Below, one piece after another: positions 6,448-13,445 of a DNA stretch of 20,485 bases. Numbering within the stretch: the first letter of the stretch is position 1; every line of letters begins with the position of its first letter. Below the pieces are notes generated by a model, which saw only the letters and a list, made by a program, of their open reading frames with translations, had not been told where the DNA came from and did not search any database. The stretch is taken from positions 1 through 20,485 of the IMG/VR virus record IMGVR_UViG_3300049440_000359; one strand, written 5' to 3'. Origin of the DNA: a virus. The translations under genes and the position numbers were made by a program.

Positions 6448-6747
6448 TTATCTATGCCAGCCGTGCTTCCGCGGCGCTTCCGCCTTGTCAGCTACCGGCG
6501 CTTCGGACGGCGGCGCGGCGGCCACGGCGTCAGCCGGCGGTTGTTCCGGCGGCGCATAGACCAGCTCGCAGATGGCGTCCACTATTTCGAGGGCCCGTGC
6601 CGCCAGGTCGGACGGAGGAATGCCGCCGGCGTCGACGCCGTGCGGTGCGACCAGTCCGGAGGTCACAATGGCCGCTGCCTGGACGCGCTGTTCCGGCGGT
6701 ATCGGAGAGGCCGCGGCCTCGGTTGCTGTTTGTCGTTCTTGCTTCAT
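6448..6747 (-). CDS. Small phage protein, paralogue of the 7923-8213 product
   Basis: 99 residues from the ATG at 6745-6747, which has GAGGA in front of it. An upstream in-frame extension to 6969 would run into the beta-propeller gene and is rejected. Residues about 15-66 match the product at 7923-8213 at 40 of 52 positions, including HG-[VI]-DAGGIPPS-[DE]-LAARALEIV. The C-terminus is a Pro/Ala/Glu-rich linker ending in a basic HGWHR. The conserved segment is one predicted helical domain. The two copies flank the beta-propeller gene and one 88 aa gene, which suggests local duplication. No known family is recognised; a virion-associated role is plausible from location. Confidence 0.75.
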   Translation of the reverse strand: MKQERQTATEAAASPIPPEQRVQAAAIVTSGLVAPHGVDAGGIPPSDLAARALEIVDAICELVYAPPEQPPADAVAAAPPSEAPVADKAEAPRKHGWHR

Positions 6748-6755
6748 AGTGTTCC

Positions 6756-7649
6756 TCAGCCGTGCAGAACAATCGAGAACGGGTAGATCCCCACCTTCTC
6801 GAGCGTGCTCTTCACCGTGTTGCTGGCGGTGTCGATCGTGGTGAGCGAATACCCGTAGCCGTTGGTGACATGCGCCGTCTTGCCGTCCGCCGAGACGGCC
6901 ACGGCAGTCGGCAGGGCAGCGACCGGAATCTTGGCTCTTACCGCCAGCGACGAACGGTCGAGCGCCCACACCGTTTGACTGTTGGCGTTGACCACATACA
7001 ACTGGCTGCCGTCCGGGGTTACGGCCACGGCATTGGGGGCCACCATGTCGGAAACCTTGGTCAGGATCGTGCCAGTAGCCAGGTTGTGAACCGAGAGCGT
7101 GCAGGCGTACTGGTTGGCGACATAGACCTTGTCCTCGAAGACCGCGATACCGGCAGGCCCGGACAGCGCCGTCCAGACAGCCGAGCCGCCCTGGCTGCCG
7201 GTGTCGATCACCGAGATGTTGGAGCTTGCGATATTGGCGATCAGCACGCGACTGCCGTCGGGAGTGACCGCCAACGCGTTAGGCTTGTCGCCGACAGGAA
7301 CGGTGGCCACTACGGACGCCTCCAACGTATCGATCACCGACACGTTGTCGTCCTTGGCATTGAGAACGAGAGCGTACCGGCCGTCCGGAGTAAACGCGAT
7401 CTGCACCGGGCCGGAACCGACGGCGATGTGGCCAACCACCGCGTAGGTCGCGGTATTGATGACGGCCACCGCGTTTTTGCTCTGCTCGCAGACGTACAGC
7501 AGGCTTTTATCCGGCGTGAGCGCACAGCCGCCGACGCCGGAGGCGCTCAGGCTGATCGTGGCGAGGATCTTGCCGGTGTGGAAGTTCACTACCGTGACGT
7601 TGTTGCCGGAGGTGTTTGCGACGTACGCGATATTTTGTTTTTCAGCCAT
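6756..7649 (-). CDS. YVTN-type seven-bladed beta-propeller protein
   Basis: 297 residues made entirely of about 40-residue repeats of the YVTN/NHL-like kind: AYVANTSGNNVTVVNFHTGKI, LYVCEQSKNAVAVINTATYA and five more, each followed by ALTPDK, AFTPDG, AVTPDG or AVSADG turns. Seven blades can be counted, enough for one closed propeller. There is no signal peptide and no membrane anchor, unlike most cellular YVTN proteins, which are exported. The ATG follows the upstream stop by three bases with AAAAGG as ribosome site. Placed between portal and scaffold-like genes, it may be a capsid or neck-associated adhesin, or a moron. Such propellers bind proteins or sugars; no catalytic residues are evident. 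Confidence 0.85.
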   Translation of the reverse strand: MAEKQNIAYVANTSGNNVTVVNFHTGKILATISLSASGVGGCALTPDKSLLYVCEQSKNAVAVINTATYAVVGHIAVGSGPVQIAFTPDGRYALVLNAKDDNVSVIDTLEASVVATVPVGDKPNALAVTPDGSRVLIANIASSNISVIDTGSQGGSAVWTALSGPAGIAVFEDKVYVANQYACTLSVHNLATGTILTKVSDMVAPNAVAVTPDGSQLYVVNANSQTVWALDRSSLAVRAKIPVAALPTAVAVSADGKTAHVTNGYGYSLTTIDTASNTVKSTLEKVGIYPFSIVLHG

Positions 7650-7652
7650 TAG

Positions 7653-7919
7653 TTACCTTTTCGCTTTTTGAGATATGAGTCCGGTTATTTCAGTCCGCAG
7701 AATCACCGGCAGGTCCAACGCGTCCCGCAGGGCCTTGACGTAGCCGCGCAGGTAGCAAGTCTTCGGATAGTCGCCCTCGCGCTCGAGGTCGTTGCGGGTC
7801 CACTCGATCATCTTGTCAATGCGGGCCCGCACCAGCTCGTAGCCGCGGTCCCGCTTCAGCTTCAGCTCTTCGAGCGCGTCCAGATCGCCGGTATCCCACT
7901 CTGTCGACACAGTGTCCAT
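7653..7919 (-). CDS. Hypothetical phage protein, helical
   Basis: 88 residues: MDTVSTEWDTGDLDALEELK, then a charged helical stretch with REGDYPKTCYLRGYVKALRDALDLP and a basic end (SQKAKR). It is predicted all-helical and soluble, with one cysteine. The ATG comes three bases after the stop of the preceding gene and the stop is three bases before the beta-propeller ATG, so it is part of a tightly coupled run. Its composition and size resemble small phage proteins found between portal and scaffold genes. No family recognised. Confidence 0.7.
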   Translation of the reverse strand: MDTVSTEWDTGDLDALEELKLKRDRGYELVRARIDKMIEWTRNDLEREGDYPKTCYLRGYVKALRDALDLPVILRTEITGLISQKAKR

Positions 7920-7922
7920 ACG

Positions 7923-8213
7923 TCAGACCGGCGTCAGCGTAATCACGCCGCTGACGGCCTCGCCGCCGGCGCCTGGAGGCGGGATCACGATCGGATGCTC
8001 CGGCACGGCAGGCGGCTCATAGACCGCCTGGGTAATCGCGTTCACGATTTCGAGAGCCCGCGCCGCCAGTTCGGACGGAGGAATGCCGCCGGCGTCTATG
8101 CCGTGCGCGGATACGAGGCCGGAGGCGACGATTGCCGCGGCCTGTACCTGCTGTTCCGGCGTGATCGGATTGCCGGCGGCCAGCTCCAATGTTTTTAGCC
8201 GGACGAGTTTCAT
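7923..8213 (-). CDS. Small phage protein, paralogue of the 6448-6747 product
   Basis: 96 residues starting MKLVRLKTLELAAGNPITPEQ. The central 52 residues match the 6448-6747 product at 40 positions (QAAAIV, DAGGIPPS, LAARALEIV). The C-terminus differs: a Pro-rich linker then AVSGVITLTPV, a beta strand like the end of the neighbouring Ig-like protein (GGDITFTPAAK). The ATG overlaps the stop of the preceding gene in an ATGA. Two paralogues so close together with divergent tails suggest duplication followed by tail exchange, with each copy perhaps fitting a different virion partner. Family unknown. Confidence 0.75.
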   Translation of the reverse strand: MKLVRLKTLELAAGNPITPEQQVQAAAIVASGLVSAHGIDAGGIPPSELAARALEIVNAITQAVYEPPAVPEHPIVIPPPGAGGEAVSGVITLTPV

Positions 8214-8554
8214 TTGGCGGCTGGCGTAAACGTGATGTCGCCGCCCTGGGCTTCGCCGCCGATGACCGTGATGTCGATCGTCGAAGTGACCGGCCGCACG
8301 CCCTCACCCATGTCCGCGTCGGCAGTGGCCTGTATCTGCACCGTGCCGATCGGGCCGGGCGCATAGCAATTCGCGATCAGCGGATTGCCGGTGGCCACCA
8401 CGCATTCGAGCGTGAGCGGGTCAGACGATACCCACGTCGTGGGGCCGTCTACTTTGGCCGATTGTCCGTTCGCGTCGTTCCACTGCACGTGAGCAGTGGC
8501 GCGGCCTCCTACTGTCAAGGTGCCTGTCGCCTGCTTCGATGTTGCCTGTCCCAT
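8210..8554 (-). CDS. Ig-like (Big-type) domain phage protein
   Basis: 114 residues from the ATG at 8552-8554, chosen because AAGGAG lies six bases upstream; a longer frame to 8626 lacks such a site and would begin within the G-tract repeat. The sequence TGTLTVGGRATAHVQW ... VDGPTTWVSSDPLTLECVV ... GTVQIQATADADMGEGVRPVTSTIDITVIGG has the strand pattern and W-S-S-D-P turn of bacterial Ig-like domains. Such domains decorate phage capsids and tails and bind weakly to cell-surface sugars. It directly follows the portal gene and starts the run of small genes. A decoration role is likely but not shown. Confidence 0.7.
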   Translation of the reverse strand: MGQATSKQATGTLTVGGRATAHVQWNDANGQSAKVDGPTTWVSSDPLTLECVVATGNPLIANCYAPGPIGTVQIQATADADMGEGVRPVTSTIDITVIGGEAQGGDITFTPAAK

Positions 8555-8611
8555 TGGTTTCTCCTTTTCTAGGTCAAATTCCACGATGTCGACATGTCGT
8601 CGGCTGCGTTG

Positions 8612-8642
8612 CCCAACACCCAGCACCCAAGACCCAGCACCC
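8612..8642 (-). repeat. G-tract heptad repeat after the portal stop codon
   Basis: On the plus strand CCC recurs exactly every 7 bases, five times, with loops AACA, AGCA, AAGA and AGCA. The minus (coding) strand therefore reads GGGTNNT repeats and fits the G-quadruplex rule. It begins three bases after the portal stop codon. No gene occupies 8555-8645. An RNA quadruplex or a stop signal for transcription is possible. Confidence 0.85.
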
Positions 8643-8645
8643 GCT

Positions 8646-11045
8646 TTACAGCATGCCGTTCTGCGCCTGCGGAGCCGCGCTCGAGCCGACTCCCGGAGGC
8701 GGCATCGGCGGCACGCCCGGGGTTTGCGGCCCCTGCGGTGCGCCTCCCGGCGCCGGACCCGGCGGTGGCATTCCCGGCGGCATTCCGGGCGGGCCGCCTC
8801 CTGGCATGCCGCCTTGCTGGTGTACTTGCTGGATCAGCTGGTCCATGGGGTTCGAAGGCGGCTGGTTCTGCGGCTGGATGGACTGCACCAGCTGCTGGGT
8901 CAGAGCCTGCACCGCCATCTTCGAGGCCTTCTGCTGCTGCTGTTCCTGGATGTGCCGCACGAGCAGGTGATGGGCCTGCACGTCCGGGTTCGGCTCGGCA
9001 CGCTCGGAGGCAAGCTGCTTGGCGTGCTGCTGCAGGTGGTAATCGTCGTTATCCTGCGGGTTCGGGTGGACGTCGTCGTCGCCCTCGAGCATCTTGGTCC
9101 ATTCCTGATCGGGGCTGATCGGCTGATCGAGGTCCGGAGGCTGCGGAATGATGTCGGAAAAGTCCTGGACACCGAGGGCCTTTGCCGTTTCGTTTAACAG
9201 CATCCACAGCGCGCGCGGGTTCTGCATGACCAGCGGGTTCTGCATGGCGAGCGAGTAGAACGTGAGCTGCTTCTGGGCCTGCGCTTCCCGCGACCAGGCC
9301 GAGGTGGCAAACTTCAGCCGGAAGTCGAACCGCCCGCCGAACTCTTCGGGCGTCATGTAGGCGCCGCCTTTGGCCACGTCGAAGCCGGCCGCGCCGATCG
9401 AGGCGCTTTCCGTTACCCGAAACCAGATGCCGGGGTCTTCTTTGGGCGCCAGGTCGCAGTCCATGTACCAGAAGTCCGCGATGATCTGTTCCATGTCCTC
9501 GCGCAGCACAGTGCTGTCGAGATACGCGCGGACGTTCCCCTCCTCGATCAGGGCAAGCTGGCCTGTTGCCGTGCGGGGCGCGTTCGGCCGGTCGATGGCG
9601 CGGCCGAGTGACTGGTCGGTGATGCCGGTGACCCGTTCCGCGGTGGCCAGCGTTTCCTGGTTCTTGGCCATCGCATATTCGAGGTTCGGCGTCAGTCGGA
9701 TCACGTTCACGCCGGCAGGGTCTTCGGTCGGAATGGCCATTCCCGGCTCGAGCCGCATGAGCTTGGGATTCATGCCGCCTCCGGGCTTGTAGAAGATGAT
9801 CGGCCACACGCCCAGCTCGCCGCAGGCCGTAAGCAGCCGCGAGTTTGCCGTAGCTTCGTCCTCGATCGACTCGAGCAGTGCCCCGAATCCCTGGCCCCAG
9901 TAATTGCCGTCCTTGATCAGCGAAGACTCGCAGAACGGGCGGCGCTTGCGCATGCGCGGGTACAGCTCCATCAGGTCCTGTACGCCAACGATCTTCCGCC
10001 AGCCGGGGATGAACCGGACCACCCAATCGGCTTCGAAGGGCTGCCGTGCGTCCAGATCGTCCTGTGCGCCATCCGCGGTGCCCCTCTTGAGCGGGCGCCA
10101 CTTGCCGAACCATTCCCAGAGCCAGATGATGCGCCGGGCCGCCGGATTGCCGGAGTCGTAATCGATGCCCTGGGACTGCTCGACCTCGGTCTGCACCGGG
10201 TCCTGCGCCCCCAGCATGTAGTCGTTGTAGCCGTTCTTGGCCCAGTTGATGGCTTCCTTGACGAAGTCCGGATCGGAGGTTCCCTGGTACAGGCTGCCGT
10301 CGCCGTGCTGCAGGTCGTCTACCGTCACCGGCACGCGCCGGATGACATAGGAGAAGTCCTGAATGGACTGCACCCCCCTTTCTGGGGGTACGACGATGTA
10401 ATCGGGCTCGCACGGGAAAAAGCCGGGACCGCGGTAGTCGCACACCCTCTTTCGCTTTCCGTTCTCCATCCAGTCGAACTCGCGCTCGTACCAGGGCCGG
10501 TACGCGATCGCCCGCCCGAACAGGATGCGCCGGAACTGAAAGACCGCCAGCGGGTTGAGCAGTTCCATCTGGTCGAATACCCGCGACGTCATGTACGCAC
10601 CGACCTTGCGGGCCGCCGCGGCGTCCGACGGTCCTGTGGGCCTGGCCGTAATTTCGGCGTCGTCCCCGATCAGCGCCTGAAGATCCCGGGCCATCTTCGC
10701 GAAGCACTGCCACTGGGTGAGCGGGACGGTGTGGTTGGGCTTGTCCTCGTCGCCCATCTGCGGAGGGTCGACGCGGTTTTCCCACCGCTGCATGTAGCTC
10801 GCAAACTTCTGGCACCGCGCCATGTGACTGGCCTTCGCCATCTGGAAGTCCTGCTCGATGCGGTTGATCAGCCGGTTCTGTTCCGCCTCGCTGAGCTTGA
10901 TCTGAAACGATCTGCCCGACCGCGGAGCGGGCTGGCTGCCGTCGCCGTATCCGTTGCCGTTGCCGGGCGCAGCTTGCCCGTTGGCAGGCTGGCCGCCCTG
11001 GATGCGGCTGAAGATACGGCTAAGTAAATTGGGCGGACTTGTCAT
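8646..11045 (-). CDS. Phage portal protein
   Basis: 799 residues, in the range of large portals of podovirus-like or P22-like type. It has a helical N-terminal region (LSEAEQNRLINRIEQDFQMA), a central section with WYEREFDWMENGKRK and FFPCEPDYIVVPPE, and the segment IIADFWYMDCDLAP, consistent with wing and stem domains. The last roughly 120 residues are Gln-rich then Pro/Gly-rich (GMPGGGPPGMPPGMPPPG), an unusual disordered tail that could lie inside the capsid. It follows the terminase gene in the usual order. The ATG at 11043-11045 has no Shine-Dalgarno. Portal identity rests on size, position and motif feel rather than one diagnostic motif. It would form the dodecameric DNA entry ring. Confidence 0.85.
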   Translation of the reverse strand: MTSPPNLLSRIFSRIQGGQPANGQAAPGNGNGYGDGSQPAPRSGRSFQIKLSEAEQNRLINRIEQDFQMAKASHMARCQKFASYMQRWENRVDPPQMGDEDKPNHTVPLTQWQCFAKMARDLQALIGDDAEITARPTGPSDAAAARKVGAYMTSRVFDQMELLNPLAVFQFRRILFGRAIAYRPWYEREFDWMENGKRKRVCDYRGPGFFPCEPDYIVVPPERGVQSIQDFSYVIRRVPVTVDDLQHGDGSLYQGTSDPDFVKEAINWAKNGYNDYMLGAQDPVQTEVEQSQGIDYDSGNPAARRIIWLWEWFGKWRPLKRGTADGAQDDLDARQPFEADWVVRFIPGWRKIVGVQDLMELYPRMRKRRPFCESSLIKDGNYWGQGFGALLESIEDEATANSRLLTACGELGVWPIIFYKPGGGMNPKLMRLEPGMAIPTEDPAGVNVIRLTPNLEYAMAKNQETLATAERVTGITDQSLGRAIDRPNAPRTATGQLALIEEGNVRAYLDSTVLREDMEQIIADFWYMDCDLAPKEDPGIWFRVTESASIGAAGFDVAKGGAYMTPEEFGGRFDFRLKFATSAWSREAQAQKQLTFYSLAMQNPLVMQNPRALWMLLNETAKALGVQDFSDIIPQPPDLDQPISPDQEWTKMLEGDDDVHPNPQDNDDYHLQQHAKQLASERAEPNPDVQAHHLLVRHIQEQQQQKASKMAVQALTQQLVQSIQPQNQPPSNPMDQLIQQVHQQGGMPGGGPPGMPPGMPPPGPAPGGAPQGPQTPGVPPMPPPGVGSSAAPQAQNGML

Positions 11046-11068
11046 CTGCGGTAATAAACTGAGCGTTA

Positions 11069-11374
11069 ATGACTGACTACGAGTACTTCGGTGAACTGAA
11101 CCGGTGGTTAGCTCTCGACCCGCCGGTCATGGGCGCGTTCTGTCTGACGTTGGCGACCGCCGCGCACTGTCTCGGGTATCGTGTGACCTTCGATCAGATG
11201 CGGCAGCTTGCGGGATGCGCAAGTCCCCAGGAAGGGCATATGCTGGCCGCGCAATTCTGGGGTCCGTTCTTCTTTCAGCGGTTCCAGGCCCGTGCGCCGG
11301 AACCTGAACACCGGAATCTGGAGCCGATAGACCGGCACCGCTTCAGTCACCGTCCGCGGCCTTCTGTGGGGTAG
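11069..11374 (+). CDS. Plus-strand small hypothetical protein
   Basis: 101 residues. The first 70 look like a folded protein (WLALDPPVMGAFCLTLATAAHCLGYRVTFDQMRQLAGC), with two short hydrophobic helices. The last 30 are Arg/Pro/His-rich and disordered. There is only a weak GAG before the ATG. It lies between portal and terminase, transcribed against both and divergent from portal with 23 bases between start codons. Such reverse-strand genes inside a head module are usually morons. No family is recognised. The overlapping frames in other phases look less protein-like. Moderate confidence that it is translated. Confidence 0.45.
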   Translation: MTDYEYFGELNRWLALDPPVMGAFCLTLATAAHCLGYRVTFDQMRQLAGCASPQEGHMLAAQFWGPFFFQRFQARAPEPEHRNLEPIDRHRFSHRPRPSVG

Positions 11375-11379
11375 GTTCT

Positions 11380-11571
11380 ATGCCCGAACACAACTACCGG
11401 CTCAAACTGCTTAAGATGGTCGCCGACGGAAAGGTGCCGACAAGCGGACTCTGGCACACCAATATCCGGCACGATGACTGGTGCAACTCGTTCTGCGGAG
11501 GGTACTGCAATTGCGATCCCGATATTCAGTTCGTTGAAGAACCCAACACCCAGAACCCAAAACCCAACTAG
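11380..11571 (+). CDS. Small Cys-rich protein (HDDWC ... GGYCNCDPDI motif)
   Basis: 63 residues. LLKMVADGKVPTSGLWHTNIRHDDWCNSFCGGYCNCDPDI matches a pattern I have seen in small phage and bacterial proteins, in which HD-x-WC and CxCDP form a compact zinc-like site. The remaining residues (EEPNTQNPKPN) are simply the translated CCCANNA heptad tract at 11542-11565, so that tract may have extended the frame. It follows the 101 aa gene by five bases. No convincing ribosome site is seen. Its last four bases overlap the stop end of the terminase gene. Probably a small metal-binding accessory protein; function unknown. Confidence 0.6.
   Translation: MPEHNYRLKLLKMVADGKVPTSGLWHTNIRHDDWCNSFCGGYCNCDPDIQFVEEPNTQNPKPN
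11542..11565 (-). repeat. G-tract heptad repeat after the terminase stop codon
   Basis: Four CCC runs on the plus strand at a 7-base period with loops AACA, AGAA and AAAA. On the minus strand this is GGGTNNT-type and starts two bases after the TerL stop codon (11568). It has the same unit, phase and relation to a stop codon as the tract behind the portal gene. Confidence 0.82.
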
Positions 11572-13319
11572 TCATCGTCAGCCTGCCGCTTCGGCCTGCG
11601 GTAGTTAGTGCTTTCCCACTGCTTGTACTCGTCGACCGCGCGCCGCTTGCGGTACGCAAAGGCCCGCCGCGCCTTCGGCAGGCCGACGACAGCCAGGGCC
11701 ACTCCGAACACGTCGTCATCGTGCTTGATGCCCTCTTCCCTGCCGTTCGGCTTGCGGACGAACTGCCGCAGCTGCTGCATGGTGGCCGCGTCGTGCAGCT
11801 TGATGCTGCCTTCGCGGATCGCCGTGTCGAGAGCACTGATCAGAACGGGCCGCAGCACCGTGTTGGTGTCGAAGCCTAATTCCTGCAGCAAGGCCGGCCG
11901 CCGGTCGGACGGGTCGCGCTCCGCACTGTAGATCAGCTCGAGCGGATAGCCGCCCTCGATCTCGAGCAGATGCCCGATAACCGCTTTGCCGACAGCCTTC
12001 TGCTCCGGCGTGATGTACGCCCACTGGTAAAACCGTGCCAGCCAGTACACCCGTTCGGCCCACGGTCTCGGCTCGTACCGTTCCGAGATCTTGGCGACCT
12101 CTTCGCCGGTATCTGCGTCCAGGATCGTCATGGAACAGTAATCCGGATCCGATACGCCGTCCTTGGCGCCGGGGTCAATCCCCTCGGCATGGTCTGCGCC
12201 GGCGGCGTAGTTCCTGCCCTTCTCCGGCAGCTTGTAGATGGCCAGCTCGCCGCGGCCGTCCTCCGACTGGATGAACTGCACCCGCTTCTCGATGCCGACC
12301 GTGACCACTTCCAGGCGGCCGCGCACCGGGTTCTGCACCGTCGGCATCCTCGACAAAGCAGCCATGTCGAAGATCGTTCTGCCGGCACCTTGGAAGCACT
12401 CCTGCGGGTTGGCGCCGTGCTCCTGCCGGAACCGCTGCAGCTTGCCTTCGCAGGACGTTTCCAGGACAAAGCGGCGCCAGGCCAGCTGTTCGAGGTTCAG
12501 GTTGTACTTGCTGCGCTCTTCCTGCTCGAGTCCGGACAGCGTGCGTTGAAACGCGCCCGGGTCTTTGTAGCCGAGCCGTTCCGGAGACATGCGGTTTTCC
12601 GGGTGCTCGTGCCAGCCGAAGAAAACAAAGGCCCATCCGGACTTGCCGGACATGGCCAGCTGGCACAGGTCGTAGAAGTCCCCGCCCTCACCCGACGGCG
12701 TCGATTCCACGATCACGCCCGAGTCCGGACTGTTCGGAACCCGCTGCATCAGGCCGGTCATCACCGCGCCTAATGCCCGGTAGAACGCAGCCTCGGACAG
12801 TTGCGCCCAGTTGAACGGAGCAGAACGCCCGATGTCTACGTTGTTCGAGGTGCCGACCAGGATCGACGAGCCGTTGTTCCAGCGCAGGTGCTGGTCGGTG
12901 TCTTTGTCCAGCTTCGGCAGCTCCACCGCGCAGTTCCATTCCGCGCCGTACGGATTGTCGCTATACGACTTGATGTACTGCTCGTAATATTCGAAAACCA
13001 GATCCGCGTGCTTCTGCGAGTCGGCCAGGATCAGGGCACGCCGGCCGGGGAAAAACGGCACGCGCCGGAAGATCTCGGTGGCCGCCGAGCTGGACATCCA
13101 GACCTGCGAGGCTTTCAGGACTACTTGCCGCACAGGGACGCCGGCCAGTTCCTGCTTGCGGATCGAGGCGTTCAGCTTCAGGCCGGCCGCACTGGCCCGG
13201 TACGGTACCGCGATGCCTTCCTTGTTGCGGATCTGCAGGTGGTCGCAGAACTTCGCGTGGTTCGCGAAACCCTGGATCATCTCCTGCATCTCTGCGTGGG
13301 CGAGCGGGGCGGCGGTCAT
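11568..13319 (-). CDS. terL: Terminase large subunit (TerL)
   Basis: 583 residues, standard for TerL. ATPase domain: a Walker A-like segment VVLKASQVWMSSSA (about residues 66-79), adenine-side strand RALILADSQKHADLVF, a Walker B-like region FNWAQLSEAAF (about 169-179) and motif III VIVESTPSG (about 202-210). Nuclease domain: YAAGADHAEG (first Asp near 376) followed by DPDYCSMTILD, then ELIYSAERDP and GIKHDDDVFGVALAV (533-536), the acidic cluster of the RNase H-like fold. The Walker A lacks the usual Gly after Gln, and Walker B has Ser-Glu instead of Asp-Glu. Together with TerS it drives headful-type packaging through the portal. The ATG at 13317-13319 is eight bases after the small zinc gene. 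Confidence 0.92.
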   Translation of the reverse strand: MTAAPLAHAEMQEMIQGFANHAKFCDHLQIRNKEGIAVPYRASAAGLKLNASIRKQELAGVPVRQVVLKASQVWMSSSAATEIFRRVPFFPGRRALILADSQKHADLVFEYYEQYIKSYSDNPYGAEWNCAVELPKLDKDTDQHLRWNNGSSILVGTSNNVDIGRSAPFNWAQLSEAAFYRALGAVMTGLMQRVPNSPDSGVIVESTPSGEGGDFYDLCQLAMSGKSGWAFVFFGWHEHPENRMSPERLGYKDPGAFQRTLSGLEQEERSKYNLNLEQLAWRRFVLETSCEGKLQRFRQEHGANPQECFQGAGRTIFDMAALSRMPTVQNPVRGRLEVVTVGIEKRVQFIQSEDGRGELAIYKLPEKGRNYAAGADHAEGIDPGAKDGVSDPDYCSMTILDADTGEEVAKISERYEPRPWAERVYWLARFYQWAYITPEQKAVGKAVIGHLLEIEGGYPLELIYSAERDPSDRRPALLQELGFDTNTVLRPVLISALDTAIREGSIKLHDAATMQQLRQFVRKPNGREEGIKHDDDVFGVALAVVGLPKARRAFAYRKRRAVDEYKQWESTNYRRPKRQADDD

Positions 13320-13326
13320 AACCCGG

Positions 13327-13428
13327 TCAGCGTTTAAACCAGGGCGGCAGAGCCATGACCCTGCATTGGAGACAGCGTTTATACCAGAGCGGCATGATCC
13401 TGCCGCACGCGCATCGTTTGCCCTTCAT
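13327..13428 (-). CDS. 33-residue double half-site zinc peptide
   Basis: This frame encodes MKGKRCACGRIMPLWYKRC and then LQCRVMALPPWFKR before a TGA at 13327-13329. The CxC and CxxC pairs are separated by ten residues, a tiny zinc ribbon. The two halves repeat each other: C-x-C-x-R-I-M-P-L-W-Y-K-R and C-x-x-C-R-V-M-A-L-P-P-W-F-K-R. The DNA shows the same duplication (22 bases with two mismatches, at about 13328 and 13373). It ends eight bases before the TerL start in the same direction. No strong ribosome site is seen. Too short for statistics, but the Cys spacing and repeat make it worth keeping. Confidence 0.45.
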   Translation of the reverse strand: MKGKRCACGRIMPLWYKRCLQCRVMALPPWFKR

Positions 13429-13445
13429 TTATGATGCGCCCGGCT

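Noticed and set aside
6448-6969. 173-residue reading of the small paralogue gene
   Set aside because: The extension lies inside the beta-propeller gene and is not protein-like; the ATG at 6747 has a ribosome site and fits the size of its paralogue.
10371-10389. CCCCC/GGGGG hairpin
   Set aside because: Lies inside the portal coding frame and is explained by Pro-Glu-Arg-Gly codons; no sign of separate function.
9049-10815. 588-residue minus-strand frame inside the portal gene
   Set aside because: Arg/Gly/Pro-rich shadow frame without domains; the portal frame in the same interval has clear protein character and operon context.
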